A stretch of DNA of 64,000 nucleotides from Paractinoplanes tereljensis (GTDB lineage Bacteria > Actinomycetota > Actinomycetes > Mycobacteriales > Micromonosporaceae). This document shows positions 51,747 through 60,265 of the stretch, in pieces. Position 1 is the first letter of the stretch, and each line of letters starts with the position of its first letter. The DNA lies in NCBI RefSeq assembly GCF_016862435.1, contig NZ_BOMY01000021.1, positions 62,001 to 126,000 of the forward strand, read 5' to 3'. The notes under the pieces were generated by a model. That model searched no databases. It was not told where the DNA came from and saw only the letters and a program-made list of their open reading frames with translations. The translations under genes and the position numbers were made by a program.

Positions 51747-53104
51747 TCCGGCCGCTTCATCTCCCATTCGAACTGGTCGTCGTCGGTATCGAGGTTCAGC
51801 AGAGCGACTCCCTCTGGACCGAGGATGTGGTGCAGCAAATTCAGATCGAAAAGGACAGTGCGTAAGCCCCGCTCGGTGCACGGGTTGGTAGCCGCCGCAA
51901 TGAGATCGACCTCGCGGTCGCCGATCCAGCCTTTCACGTGCAGTTCGACCGAGCCGCTCGTCGACACGCCCAGATCCACCCGGCCGGCGCCGAGGTACTG
52001 CGCCATACGCTGCGCGGTGAGGTCGTTGCGGATCGCGTCCCGCGTGGCCCTCTCGGTCAGGAGAACGCCGGTCCGCATCAGCTTCTCCTCGTACGCCAGG
52101 GTCAGCTCGTTGAGTTCCCGGGCGCGCTCGGCATAGTTGCGGGCCGAGCCAGCGGCGGTGAACCGAGTCTCCATGAACGTCGTGGGTTCGGACGCCTCGC
52201 GCAGCTCGGTGATCTCGGCGAGGCTCAGCTCCATCAGCCGCGGATAGTTGATATCGAAGCGGGCACCGATCGGATCTACCGGCATCCGGATCTCGAACCC
52301 GATGCCGGCCCCACCGCCGACGTATCCCATCGTCTCGAGCTGACTCTCCACGCCGGTCGATTCGGGACCGGCCGGGATGAGCCGGTCACTGCCCTCGGTG
52401 AGTCCGAGGGTCGGAAGATTCCCGCGGTACGCCAGCGGGATGTTGCCCGCATGCGCCTCAAGCGCGATGGGCCACACCTTCCCCCAGACCTCGGGTGCGG
52501 CGGTTCCCTTCAGCTCGGTCTCGAGATCGGCCGCACCGAAGTAGACCTCGGCCTTGACCCGATCATCCGCCCACTGCTCAAAACGGTCGATGAGGTGCAG
52601 CTCCGGCGCCGACCGCTTCACCCGGCTCTGCGGGTCGCGCAGCAACGCAAGCAGGTGCTGTCCGAAGATCTTGGTGACATCGGTGACCTGCCAGCCAAGC
52701 CCGGCGTCGTCGGCAGCGGTGCGATCCAATTCGGCCGAGAGACGCCGCAGATACTCGGCCGGAATTTTCTCGTATCGTTCGCGACTGCTTCTCTTCAGGT
52801 TTTCGGCGACCTCGGTCTGGGACAACATGTTGCCGCGGCCGTCACGTCGCGGGGCCCGTCTGAGGAACCCGCTGCGCAGTGCCTCCCAGAAGACGCTTTC
52901 CGAGTCTTCGGCCAATTGGTGAAAGAGTTCGTTGTTGTTGAGGTCCGAATCGGGAACAACCATGCCGCGCCAGTACAGCGCGCTCCTCTTGATGTACTGC
53001 TCGAAGGTCCCCGGATCACCCAGCTTCAGTCCGGGGCGGGCCTTCACGTGGGTTTGCAGGAACGTGGGGTAGCTGAGGTGGCCGAGCTGCGGAAGGTCAA
53101 CCAT
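51704..53104 (-). CDS. Unknown 466-residue protein paired with NUDIX
   Basis: No recognised family. Notable stretches: KRSALYWRGMVVPDSDLNNN, ELFHQLAEDSESVFWEALRS, AGIGFEIRMPVDPIG, and VDLGVSTSGSVELHVKGWIG. The middle has a helical region with RRLSAELDRTAADDAG. No signal peptide, membrane segment or P-loop is seen. ATG at 53104 overlaps the NUDIX gene stop by 8 bp, so the two are co-translated. Codon use is a little less GC3-biased than neighbours, which fits horizontal gain. Its C-terminal end overlaps the coiled-coil gene on the other strand. Confidence 0.68.
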   Translation of the reverse strand: MVDLPQLGHLSYPTFLQTHVKARPGLKLGDPGTFEQYIKRSALYWRGMVVPDSDLNNNELFHQLAEDSESVFWEALRSGFLRRAPRRDGRGNMLSQTEVAENLKRSSRERYEKIPAEYLRRLSAELDRTAADDAGLGWQVTDVTKIFGQHLLALLRDPQSRVKRSAPELHLIDRFEQWADDRVKAEVYFGAADLETELKGTAAPEVWGKVWPIALEAHAGNIPLAYRGNLPTLGLTEGSDRLIPAGPESTGVESQLETMGYVGGGAGIGFEIRMPVDPIGARFDINYPRLMELSLAEITELREASEPTTFMETRFTAAGSARNYAERARELNELTLAYEEKLMRTGVLLTERATRDAIRNDLTAQRMAQYLGAGRVDLGVSTSGSVELHVKGWIGDREVDLIAAATNPCTERGLRTVLFDLNLLHHILGPEGVALLNLDTDDDQFEWEMKRPDYRLLESLASPSIG

Positions 53105-53672
53105 TTCGTTCCTCCAGATGCAACCGAGCCAGGTGAAACGCGGCGATCGTGAGCCCGCAGCGGATCTTTCCCGCCCGCAGGTGATCGGTTAGTTCATCGA
53201 TGGTGAGCGCCAACGTCCCGGCGACAGCCTCGAACGGCTCGGGCCGGCGCGGTTTCGCCTCGGCGCCGGGGGAAAGCCAAGCCAGGACCACAGCACAGGG
53301 CTGCGCGATCAGTCCGGTGTCGGCATAGATGTCACCCATTCGGGTGAGCTCTTGAGCCTCCATTCCGGTTTCCTCGGCCAGTTCGCGCGCCGCCGTTTTT
53401 TCGATGGGCTCGTCCGGATCGGCGGCTCCGCGTGGGAACTCCCACGAGTAATCGCCGATCGGATACCGGTACATCTCCCACAGGTGGAACTGCCGCCCGT
53501 CAAACGGCACGGTCACGACGCCGCCGTTGGCCCAGCTGAACCGCAGGTACCGTCCGATGTCGCCACGCGGGCCACGGACATCGTCATCGGCGAGAGCACC
53601 GTGCCGGTTCGAGTAGACGACCCGAGGGTCCCCGATCCGGCTGATGCCGGGCCGTGCATCGTCGTGATCCAT
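53097..53672 (-). CDS. NUDIX hydrolase
   Basis: 191 residues. The NUDIX box is complete at about 82-104: GAADPDEPIEKTAARELAEETG, with the catalytic RELxEE intact. Hydrolyses a nucleoside diphosphate linked to another group; ADP-ribose pyrophosphatases (NudF type) have the similar SWEFPRG lead-in. In the company of TIR-like proteins, cleavage of an NAD+-derived product is a possible role, but unproven. Overlaps the 466-aa gene by 8 bp. Confidence 0.87.
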   Translation of the reverse strand: MDHDDARPGISRIGDPRVVYSNRHGALADDDVRGPRGDIGRYLRFSWANGGVVTVPFDGRQFHLWEMYRYPIGDYSWEFPRGAADPDEPIEKTAARELAEETGMEAQELTRMGDIYADTGLIAQPCAVVLAWLSPGAEAKPRRPEPFEAVAGTLALTIDELTDHLRAGKIRCGLTIAAFHLARLHLEERNG

Positions 53673-53823
53673 TGCTCAAAGCTAACGAGCGGCTACGCCG
53701 ACACCCTCGCTCGAACGGGTGAGGTCGGAGCCCGATTGGGCGGACGGCTTGCCGAGTAGTAGCCCTGCAGGCCTCGCCCGGTTTGCGGACACCGCACTGG
53801 CCGCAGGTAGTTACCCTGTGCGC

Positions 53824-54279
53824 ATGCTGACCGCTGAACGGATAGGCATCTGGCGCGGCCGCTACCAGCTGTCCACCGACGGCCGCCCGGTAGCGGTCTG
53901 GGACCCGACGTGGTGGCGCACCGGCGGAACGTTCCAGGTGGACGGCCGCGACTACGAGGTACGCGCCAACGGCTGGGGCACGAAATACCGCATGCTCGAC
54001 GCGATGGGCAGCGAGGTAGCCCTGATCGAACGGGCCGGCCGCAAGCGCTGGTCGGTACAGGCCGACGGCCGGGTGTACGAGTTCCAGCGCGCCTCCATCT
54101 GGGGCAACCGGCAGGAGCTGCTGGCCGACGGGGTGCCGGTGGGTTCACTGCGGCGCACGAGCGCGTGGTCGGGCGCGATCGAGGCGGATCTGCCCGGGAT
54201 GCCGCTGCCGGTCCAGATCTGCGTGGTCGGCGTCCAGATAGCCATCTGGCAGGCCCAGCAGGCCGCAGCCAGCAGCTGA
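53824..54279 (+). CDS. Tubby/LURP-one-like small protein
   Basis: 151 residues built of repeated strands: RIGIWRGRYQLSTDGRPVAV, GGTFQVDGRDYEVRANGWG, RKRWSVQADGRVYEFQRASI, and a final hydrophobic helix PLPVQICVVGVQIAIWQAQQ. This is the barrel-around-a-helix layout of tubby C-terminal-like proteins, like the protein at 37829. No enzyme motif. ATG 53824 is chosen; the frame is open to 53719. Function unknown. Confidence 0.7.
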   Translation: MLTAERIGIWRGRYQLSTDGRPVAVWDPTWWRTGGTFQVDGRDYEVRANGWGTKYRMLDAMGSEVALIERAGRKRWSVQADGRVYEFQRASIWGNRQELLADGVPVGSLRRTSAWSGAIEADLPGMPLPVQICVVGVQIAIWQAQQAAASS

Positions 54280-54473
54280 GCCAGCGAAACGTCAGCAGTC
54301 GAACCATACCCAGGCACCGGATCCGCTCACTCGACTTGCTACTCGTGGCAGCTTCGAGTGGCCGGGTGCGGCCTCAATCCCCGTCCCTAGGTGGCGCGCC
54401 ATGGACGCATCGCGCGCTTTTGGCGTTGTCGTGCTCGGAACCGATCCTTCTGGCGTGTGGTCCCGACCCCTGT

Positions 54474-57059
54474 CTACTCGATTTGGAGAGCAGCACGAAT
54501 CTCACGCGCGCGGCGTTGTAGCGGTTCGGCCTCGGCATCCCGGCCCAGTGCCCGCAAACTGCCCGCCAGGTTGTTCAGCCTGACGGCGACGTCGGGGTGG
54601 TCGGCGCCGAGGGCGGCCTCGGTAATGGTCAGTGAGCGGCGTTGTAGCGCTTCGGCCTCGGCCGGGCGGCCCAGATACTGCAGGCTGATCGCCAGGTTGT
54701 TCAGCCTGATGCCGACGGAGGGGTGGTCGGGGCCGAGGGCGGCCTCAGTGATGCTCAGTGCGCGGCGTTGTAGCGGTTCGGTCTCGGCAGCCCGGCCCAG
54801 ATCCTGCAAGCTGATCGCCAGGTTGTCGAGCGTGATCGCGACGTCGGGGTGATCGGCACCGAGGGCGGCTTCGGTAATGGTCAGTGCGCGGCGTTGCAGC
54901 GGTTCAGCCTCGGCCGGGCGGCCCAGATACTGCAAGCTGAGCGCCAGGTTGTTCAGCCTTACGGCGACGGAGGGGTGGTCGGGGCCGAGGGCGGCCTCGA
55001 CGATGGTCAGAGCGCGGCGTTGCAGCGGTTCAGCCTCGGCCGGGCGGCCCAGATACTGCAAGCTGCCCGCGAGGTTGTCCAGCGTTATCGCGACGTCGGG
55101 GTGGTCGGCGCCGAGGGCGGCCTCGATGACGGTCAGAGCGCGGCGTTGCAGCGGTTCGGCCTCGGCAGCCCGGCCCAGTGCCCGCAAACTGAGTCCCAGG
55201 TTGTCCAGTGTGATGGCGACGGAGGGATGGTCGGGGCCGAGGGCGGCCTCGATGATGGTCAAAGCGCGGCGTTGCAGCGGCTCGGCCTCGGCCGGGCGGC
55301 CCAGATACTGCAAGCTGAGCGCCAGGTTGTTCAGCCTGATGGCGACGGAGGCGTGGTCGGGGTCGAGGGCGGCCTCGATGATGGTCAAAGCGCGGCGTTG
55401 CAGCGGCTCGGCCTCGGCAGCCCGGCCCAGTGCCCGCAAACTGCCCGCCAGGTTGTCCAGTGTGATGGAGACGGAGGGGTGGTCGGGGCCGAGGGCGGTC
55501 TCGGTGATGATCAGTGCACGGCGTTGCAGCGGCTCGGCCTCAGCCGGGCGACCAAGATACTGCAAGCTGCCCGCGAGGTTGTCCAGCGTTATCGCGACGT
55601 CGGGGTGATCGGGGCCGAGGGCGGCCTCCAAGATCGTCAGTGCGCGTCGTTTTTGCCGGAAGGCGTTGCGATAGCGGCCCTGGGACTGTTCAAAGATCGC
55701 GCATTCATTGAGTAGGAGTGCCAGATCAACACCGCTGACGTCCTCCGGGCAAACCAGCTCGACGGCGGCGATGTGTGGGGCCAGCGCTGCCCAGCGCGGC
55801 CAGGTCGCCGGCTGCTTCCCGGCATCACCCTGCGGGATTGCCGCACCCAGCGCCCGAATCGTCGCGGACAGAATGTCGTCGCGATCGGCGGTCGCCTCCG
55901 GCTCATCTGGCGAGTCGGCGGTGGTGTGGTGGACGTGATCGGCGACGACGGCCTGGACGAGCCGATGGACCGTGGCCGTCGCCTCGGACAAGGTGATCAT
56001 GTTGTACGACGCCAGCACCCCCAACCCCTCATCAACGACGGGCGGGTCGAGATCGAGACCGGCCAGCACATCACGAGGCACCGGATCCGGGGCCAGACAC
56101 GACAACACCCGTAACAGGCGCACCGCCACCGTCGACTGACCGCCGATCTGCTCCAGGGTCACCGACCACACCTGCGCGACCGCCCGCCGCGCGGAGTCTC
56201 CCGCCGCGACCGATCCCAGTAGCCCACCCGGATCGGCCCGCAGCCGCCGCAGATAGCGGCCCATCGGTGTGCGGGTCTGCCGCAGATAGGCGCCCGCCTG
56301 CTGCAACGCCAACGGCAAACACCCCAACTCGCCCGCCAGCACCGCCGCCGTCGCCTCGTCGTCCTGCCCCGACAGGCGCACCAGCAACGCCACCGCCGCC
56401 TCCGGCGTCAAGACCTCCACCCGCAGACACCCATCGGTGATCTGCTCCCACCCCACATCCCGCCGTGTCGTGATCAGCACATGACCATCGGCCAGTTCCG
56501 CCAATAGGCCGTCTACGTCCTCGCGCCGCTCAACGTTGTCCAACACCAGCAGCCACCCCGGATGAGCCTGCAGCCAGCCCACCGCCCACCCGGCCGCCTC
56601 CGGCTCCTGCGCCACGATCCGCGCGTCGGGATGCAACCGGTAGGCCAACTCCGCCAACCCGGACTCGATCGCCTCCGGACCATCCGCGTTCACCCACCAC
56701 ACCAGCGGATACTCACGGCGGTGGGTATGCGCGTACTGCAGGGCCAGCTCGGTCTTGCCGACCCCACCCAGACCATGCACCGCCTGGGACTGCGCCACCA
56801 CCCCAGCACCCGCCGCGATCAGCTGTCCCAACTTGGCCAGCTCCTCATCCCGGCCCACGAACGACTTCACCGGCAGCTTGGGCAAGCCCACCAGCGCGGG
56901 CACCGGCACAGACACATCCGCCGGTTGGCCCAACGGCACCAACTGACCCTGCACCGCCCGCGCCCGATCCCCGGTCTGCACAATCCCCGCGTTGTCCCGC
57001 GCCGCCGCCGACCGCGCCCCGGCCGCCGCTGCAACAGGATCGCCGCTGGGCGCGCTCAT
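54474..57059 (-). CDS. NB-ARC-TPR STAND protein with nine TPR units
   Basis: 861 residues. The start holds the tag RDNAGIVQTGD (21-31) shared with its small partner. The NB-ARC ATPase has VGRDEELAKLGQLIA, Walker A GLGGVGKTEL (96-105), Walker B WLLVLDNVE, LITTRRDVGW and the GLPL-like GCLPLALQQAGAYL. The C-terminus is nine 42-residue TPR units, each ending near RPAEAEPLQRRAL, then a short tail. No N-terminal TIR or other effector is fused, so output must come from a partner. ATG 57059 overlaps the partner gene stop as ATGA. Similar proteins are called tetratricopeptide/NB-ARC in many actinomycetes. Confidence 0.86.
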   Translation of the reverse strand: MSAPSGDPVAAAAGARSAAARDNAGIVQTGDRARAVQGQLVPLGQPADVSVPVPALVGLPKLPVKSFVGRDEELAKLGQLIAAGAGVVAQSQAVHGLGGVGKTELALQYAHTHRREYPLVWWVNADGPEAIESGLAELAYRLHPDARIVAQEPEAAGWAVGWLQAHPGWLLVLDNVERREDVDGLLAELADGHVLITTRRDVGWEQITDGCLRVEVLTPEAAVALLVRLSGQDDEATAAVLAGELGCLPLALQQAGAYLRQTRTPMGRYLRRLRADPGGLLGSVAAGDSARRAVAQVWSVTLEQIGGQSTVAVRLLRVLSCLAPDPVPRDVLAGLDLDPPVVDEGLGVLASYNMITLSEATATVHRLVQAVVADHVHHTTADSPDEPEATADRDDILSATIRALGAAIPQGDAGKQPATWPRWAALAPHIAAVELVCPEDVSGVDLALLLNECAIFEQSQGRYRNAFRQKRRALTILEAALGPDHPDVAITLDNLAGSLQYLGRPAEAEPLQRRALIITETALGPDHPSVSITLDNLAGSLRALGRAAEAEPLQRRALTIIEAALDPDHASVAIRLNNLALSLQYLGRPAEAEPLQRRALTIIEAALGPDHPSVAITLDNLGLSLRALGRAAEAEPLQRRALTVIEAALGADHPDVAITLDNLAGSLQYLGRPAEAEPLQRRALTIVEAALGPDHPSVAVRLNNLALSLQYLGRPAEAEPLQRRALTITEAALGADHPDVAITLDNLAISLQDLGRAAETEPLQRRALSITEAALGPDHPSVGIRLNNLAISLQYLGRPAEAEALQRRSLTITEAALGADHPDVAVRLNNLAGSLRALGRDAEAEPLQRRAREIRAALQIE
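54516..55649 (-). repeat. Nine in-frame 126-bp tandem repeats encoding the TPR array
   Basis: Nine copies of a 126-bp unit (42 codons), very similar at the DNA level; the most alike differ at few positions. Variation alternates, for example GRPAEAEPLQ or GRAAEAEPLQ and LDNLAGSLQYLG or LNNLALSLQYLG. Recent duplication and gene conversion are the likely causes. Confidence 0.85.
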
Positions 57060-57481
57060 CGCGGGGCCGGCCCCTGCCACGCGGCACTACCATCCCCGGT
57101 CTGCACAATCCCCGAATTGTCACGCATCGCCACCGACCGCGGCCCCGACGCCGTCACCGCAATGCCAGCCTCACCCAGCAGCCCGGCGACATCAGCCGCC
57201 AACCCTGCATCGGCCTGCAACGCCCGCCGCAACTCCGCCCGCAACACCGCCACCCGATCGGCGTCTTCAGGCAGCTCTGCAACCTCGTCGACCGCCTGCT
57301 GCACTGCGGCCGCCGACTCGGTGCGGCCCAGCACACGCCGCAACACCCGACCGCCAAGGCGCACCGTCGCCGACGCCGTAGCCTCTTCCACCTTCGACGC
57401 CACAGCCGCCCCATATGCGCCGATCGCTGCCAACACGTGCGGCACCGCCGCTGCCGCCAAAGCCGCCGCATCCATGTCCAC
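57056..57481 (-). CDS. Small partner of the NB-ARC protein with the shared RDNSGIVQTGD tag
   Basis: 141 residues. The first half is Ala/Val-rich and helical (AAALAAAAVPHVLAAIGAYG, SATVRLGGRVLRRVLGR), followed by acidic helices and the tag RDNSGIVQTGD near 120-130, almost the same as residues 21-31 of the downstream NB-ARC protein. The GTG at 57481 has GAGGAG 8 bp before it. It overlaps that gene as ATGA, so both are made together. It may be an effector-associated or adaptor subunit; no enzyme motif is seen. Confidence 0.75.
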   Translation of the reverse strand: MDMDAAALAAAAVPHVLAAIGAYGAAVASKVEEATASATVRLGGRVLRRVLGRTESAAAVQQAVDEVAELPEDADRVAVLRAELRRALQADAGLAADVAGLLGEAGIAVTASGPRSVAMRDNSGIVQTGDGSAAWQGPAPR

Positions 57482-57689
57482 GACGCACACTCCTCACAAG
57501 CCGGCCGATCCGGGACTCGATCAGTACCACAATCCAACACGGAGGGTGGTCGATCGATCGGCGGAAAGACCATGCCGGTTTCACGACGCGAGGCTAGGGG
57601 CGCAGGCGGCGGCAAGCGGCTGGCCCGCCGGTTGCCGGCCGGCGATACGGTCGAATGCGCTCCGGTTCTTGGGCGGAAGGACCACTGCC

Positions 57690-58322
57690 ATGGAATGGGT
57701 AAGCGCGAACAAGGACATCCTCAGCCTTTTGATCGCTCTGCTGGCGATCCTGGTGTCACTCTCGACCGTCTTGATCAGCCGGCGGAACGCGCGGACGACC
57801 AGCTTCATCGCAATTCAGAACGTGATGCTCAGCGGCGATTTGCAGCGCGGCCGGCTACTCGTCTACCGGGCCATCCAGACCGGCGACGTGCCACCGCACG
57901 ACTCCGATGAGGAGTACCTGATGGTCCGTTCGCTGGCGATCTTTGACCTGCTCGGGATGCTGTCCGGCCAGGGGATCGTGCCGCGCCGTTGGGTGCTTCG
58001 ATATTGGCACGCCCGCCTTCAGTTGCTGAGGCACGGCTTCGGCATGGAGGAGGATCCGAGCCGCCCGTACATTGTGCACGGCCGGCCGGATCTCCAGGAC
58101 TTGATCGAACGCGCGGAACGCTATCGCTGCGACCGAACCTGCTGCGCGAATGGCCAGCGAGAGCGCCGGCTCGAGTGCCGCAACGAAATCTCGCCGCGGC
58201 CCCGGACGCGATTCAAGTCAGACTTAGCAGCGGACCCCGGCCGGGGTGTTACTGCCCCGGCCGGGGCTGCGCTACGGGGTGGCTACCACGCCGCCGAACT
58301 TCACGACGAGTTTGCCGGTTGA
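57690..58322 (+). CDS. Single-span membrane protein, C-terminus uncertain
   Basis: 210 residues as drawn. One N-terminal membrane helix (ILSLLIALLAILVSLSTVLI) is followed by RRNARTTSFIAIQNVMLSGD and a soluble region (YLMVRSLAIFDLLGMLSGQG, VLRYWHARLQLLRHGFGMEE). The first 140 residues look coding. The last 60 are Cys/Arg-rich, run through a strong hairpin and overlap the convergent gene by 51 bp. A +1 shift near 58110-58140 would give a more typical ending at 58226. GGAAGG precedes the ATG. Family not recognised. Confidence 0.6.
   Translation: MEWVSANKDILSLLIALLAILVSLSTVLISRRNARTTSFIAIQNVMLSGDLQRGRLLVYRAIQTGDVPPHDSDEEYLMVRSLAIFDLLGMLSGQGIVPRRWVLRYWHARLQLLRHGFGMEEDPSRPYIVHGRPDLQDLIERAERYRCDRTCCANGQRERRLECRNEISPRPRTRFKSDLAADPGRGVTAPAGAALRGGYHAAELHDEFAG
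58235..58266 (-). terminator. Strong hairpin after the PL9-like gene
   Basis: Arms CCCCGGCCGGGG at 58235-58246 and 58255-58266, each also self-palindromic, with an 8-base loop. It begins 5 bp past the pectate lyase stop, so it is most likely its terminator. It lies inside the drawn end of the plus-strand gene. Confidence 0.6.
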
Positions 58323-60104
58323 GTCGAAGGACCAGGTCAGGGGGCCGGTGTACGCGGAACACCGGGAGCCGTTGGTGCCGGACCAGAACTGGTTGGTGCT
58401 GTCGGCTGTGCCGATGATGCGGTCGTTGGTGCCGCTCGACGTACGGCACGAAGTGTTGTTGGTGAATGTTGAGGTGCCGGCGTCGAAGTTGAAGTTTCGT
58501 TCGGTGTTGTCTACCGCGACGTTGTTCGCGATGGTCAGGGAGCCGGGGTTGCTGTTGTAGGTGAAGCCGTGCTTTCCGTTCTTCACCGCGAAGCTGCGCC
58601 GCACGATGTGGTTCACCGCGATGTCCTCGCCGCCCAGCTTGAAGCCGTTGCGGTCGCCCGCGCCGGCCTGTGAACCGTCGGACAGGGTGCCGTTGTTGTA
58701 GGCCAGTGAGTCCTCGATGGTGACCACGCCGATCGCGCCGGTGTCGGTCTTCGTGTAAAGGTCCCAGCCGTCGTCGATGTTGTTGTGCGAAACGGCGTAC
58801 CGGAAGATGTTTCCGCTGCCGACGGTGAGTTTCGCGGCGAATCCGTCGGCGTCCTCGCCGTCGGAGTCGGCGTTGTCGTGCGATTCCGCCGACAGCACCA
58901 GGTTGTTCGCCGGCCATTGGCTGTTCGGCGTGTCCGAGGCGATCCGGGAGAGTTGCAGGCCGGTGTCGCGGTTGAAACGGGTGACCGTTCGCTCGATGAT
59001 GTTGTTGCTACCGCCGACGAAAATGCCGTTGTCGCCGGCCCGTTCGACGATCAGGCCGTAAAGGCGCCAGTAATTGCCGTTGAGCGCGAGCCCGCGGGCC
59101 GCGGTGTCCTCGGCCTGGGCCGAGAAATTCAAAATCGGAGTCTCCCCGGGGTACGCCGAAAGAGTCTTGCGGGCGCTCGACGTGCCGTTGTTTCCGGCCG
59201 CGATGGTCTGGGTCGCCGCATAGGCATAGGTGCCGCCGCGCATGTAGATGGTGCCGCCGGCCGCGATCCGGGTGACCGCCGAGGCGAGCGTGGTGGGCGC
59301 CGCCTGGGTGCCGGCCGCCGAGTCGGTGCCGTTGGTCGCGACGTAGAGAGCGCTGGAGCTCGGCGGCGAGGTCGTCGGGGACACGGTAGGCGACACGGTC
59401 GGGGAAACCGTGGGCGACGCGGTGGGTGACGTGGTCGGCGAGGCGGTCGGTGACGTGGTCGGCGTGGTCGTGCCGCCGTCGTCCACCACCACGTCGTCGA
59501 AGCGGCCGGACGCGTGCTCGGTGAGCAGGCCGATCCGGCCGGCGCTGATCGTGCTGTCGGTGGCGCTGCCGACGCTCGTGCCGTTGACCGTGCCGCTGAT
59601 CGTCGACCCGTTCACCGACAGCTTCAGCGTGTAGAACGTGCTGGTGGAGATCGTCTGGCTGAGGCTGCCGAGGACCGTGACGGTGCTGCCGTTCATGGTC
59701 TCCAGCTGCACCTTGCTGGCGCCGGTCAGCGACAGCCGGTACATCTTGGTGGCACCGGCGGCCCGGGCGGCGAGCGACACCACGCCGCTGGTCGTGGCGA
59801 ACGAGGTGGCCTTGACCCGGGCCTGCACCGAGTAGTTCGTCCAGCTGGTCTGGCCGGCGAACTCGCGGGCCCGCTCGGAGCCGGTGTCGGACTGCTGGAT
59901 CACCTGGGTGCCGTCCGCGACGACCGTCCAGGTGCCGCCCGATTTCGACCAGGCGCTGGTGCTGCCGTTCTCGAAGTCGGCGCTGAAGACGGTGGCCGCC
60001 TCAGCGTTCGTTACGGTGACGAAGAGGCCCGCCGTGACCAGCGTGACCAGACCGCCGACACCGGCCAGCCGGCGAATCCGGCGGGCGCGTGGGTGTGGTG
60101 CCAT
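58272..60104 (-). CDS. Secreted PL9-family pectate lyase-like protein with N-terminal LamG-like domain
   Basis: Exported polysaccharide lyase of about 610 residues. Signal peptide (LAGVGGLVTLVTAGLFVTV, cleavage after AEA), a jelly-roll LamG/3-keto-disaccharide-hydrolase-type domain to about residue 210, a Pro/Ser/Thr linker (TSPTASPTTSPTASPTVSP), then a right-handed parallel beta-helix. PL9 hallmarks are the calcium Asp cluster NNIDDGWDLYTK and the catalytic Lys in DRNGFKLGGEDI. It cleaves polygalacturonate by beta-elimination in the family. AAGGAG favours ATG 60104 (9 bp) over ATG 60110 (3 bp). Plant-matter use is implied. Confidence 0.88.
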   Translation of the reverse strand: MAPHPRARRIRRLAGVGGLVTLVTAGLFVTVTNAEAATVFSADFENGSTSAWSKSGGTWTVVADGTQVIQQSDTGSERAREFAGQTSWTNYSVQARVKATSFATTSGVVSLAARAAGATKMYRLSLTGASKVQLETMNGSTVTVLGSLSQTISTSTFYTLKLSVNGSTISGTVNGTSVGSATDSTISAGRIGLLTEHASGRFDDVVVDDGGTTTPTTSPTASPTTSPTASPTVSPTVSPTVSPTTSPPSSSALYVATNGTDSAAGTQAAPTTLASAVTRIAAGGTIYMRGGTYAYAATQTIAAGNNGTSSARKTLSAYPGETPILNFSAQAEDTAARGLALNGNYWRLYGLIVERAGDNGIFVGGSNNIIERTVTRFNRDTGLQLSRIASDTPNSQWPANNLVLSAESHDNADSDGEDADGFAAKLTVGSGNIFRYAVSHNNIDDGWDLYTKTDTGAIGVVTIEDSLAYNNGTLSDGSQAGAGDRNGFKLGGEDIAVNHIVRRSFAVKNGKHGFTYNSNPGSLTIANNVAVDNTERNFNFDAGTSTFTNNTSCRTSSGTNDRIIGTADSTNQFWSGTNGSRCSAYTGPLTWSFDSTGKLVVKFGGVVATP

Positions 60105-60265
60105 GCGCATTTACTCCTTGTCGCAAATGGATACCGCCGGCGCGTAAGGAATTTAATTTCGTCGCTGTCTAAACGCAGCGTGCAACGCGTCCCTGGGGCG
60201 GGGTACCGGCGGTTCCGGGGGACGGGTATTCCGAGTTGGAATCTCCCACCGCCGATATACGCTAG

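Noticed and set aside
54516..55649. CRISPR array
   Set aside because: Repeats are contiguous 126-bp coding units of a TPR domain with no unique spacers and no cas genes.
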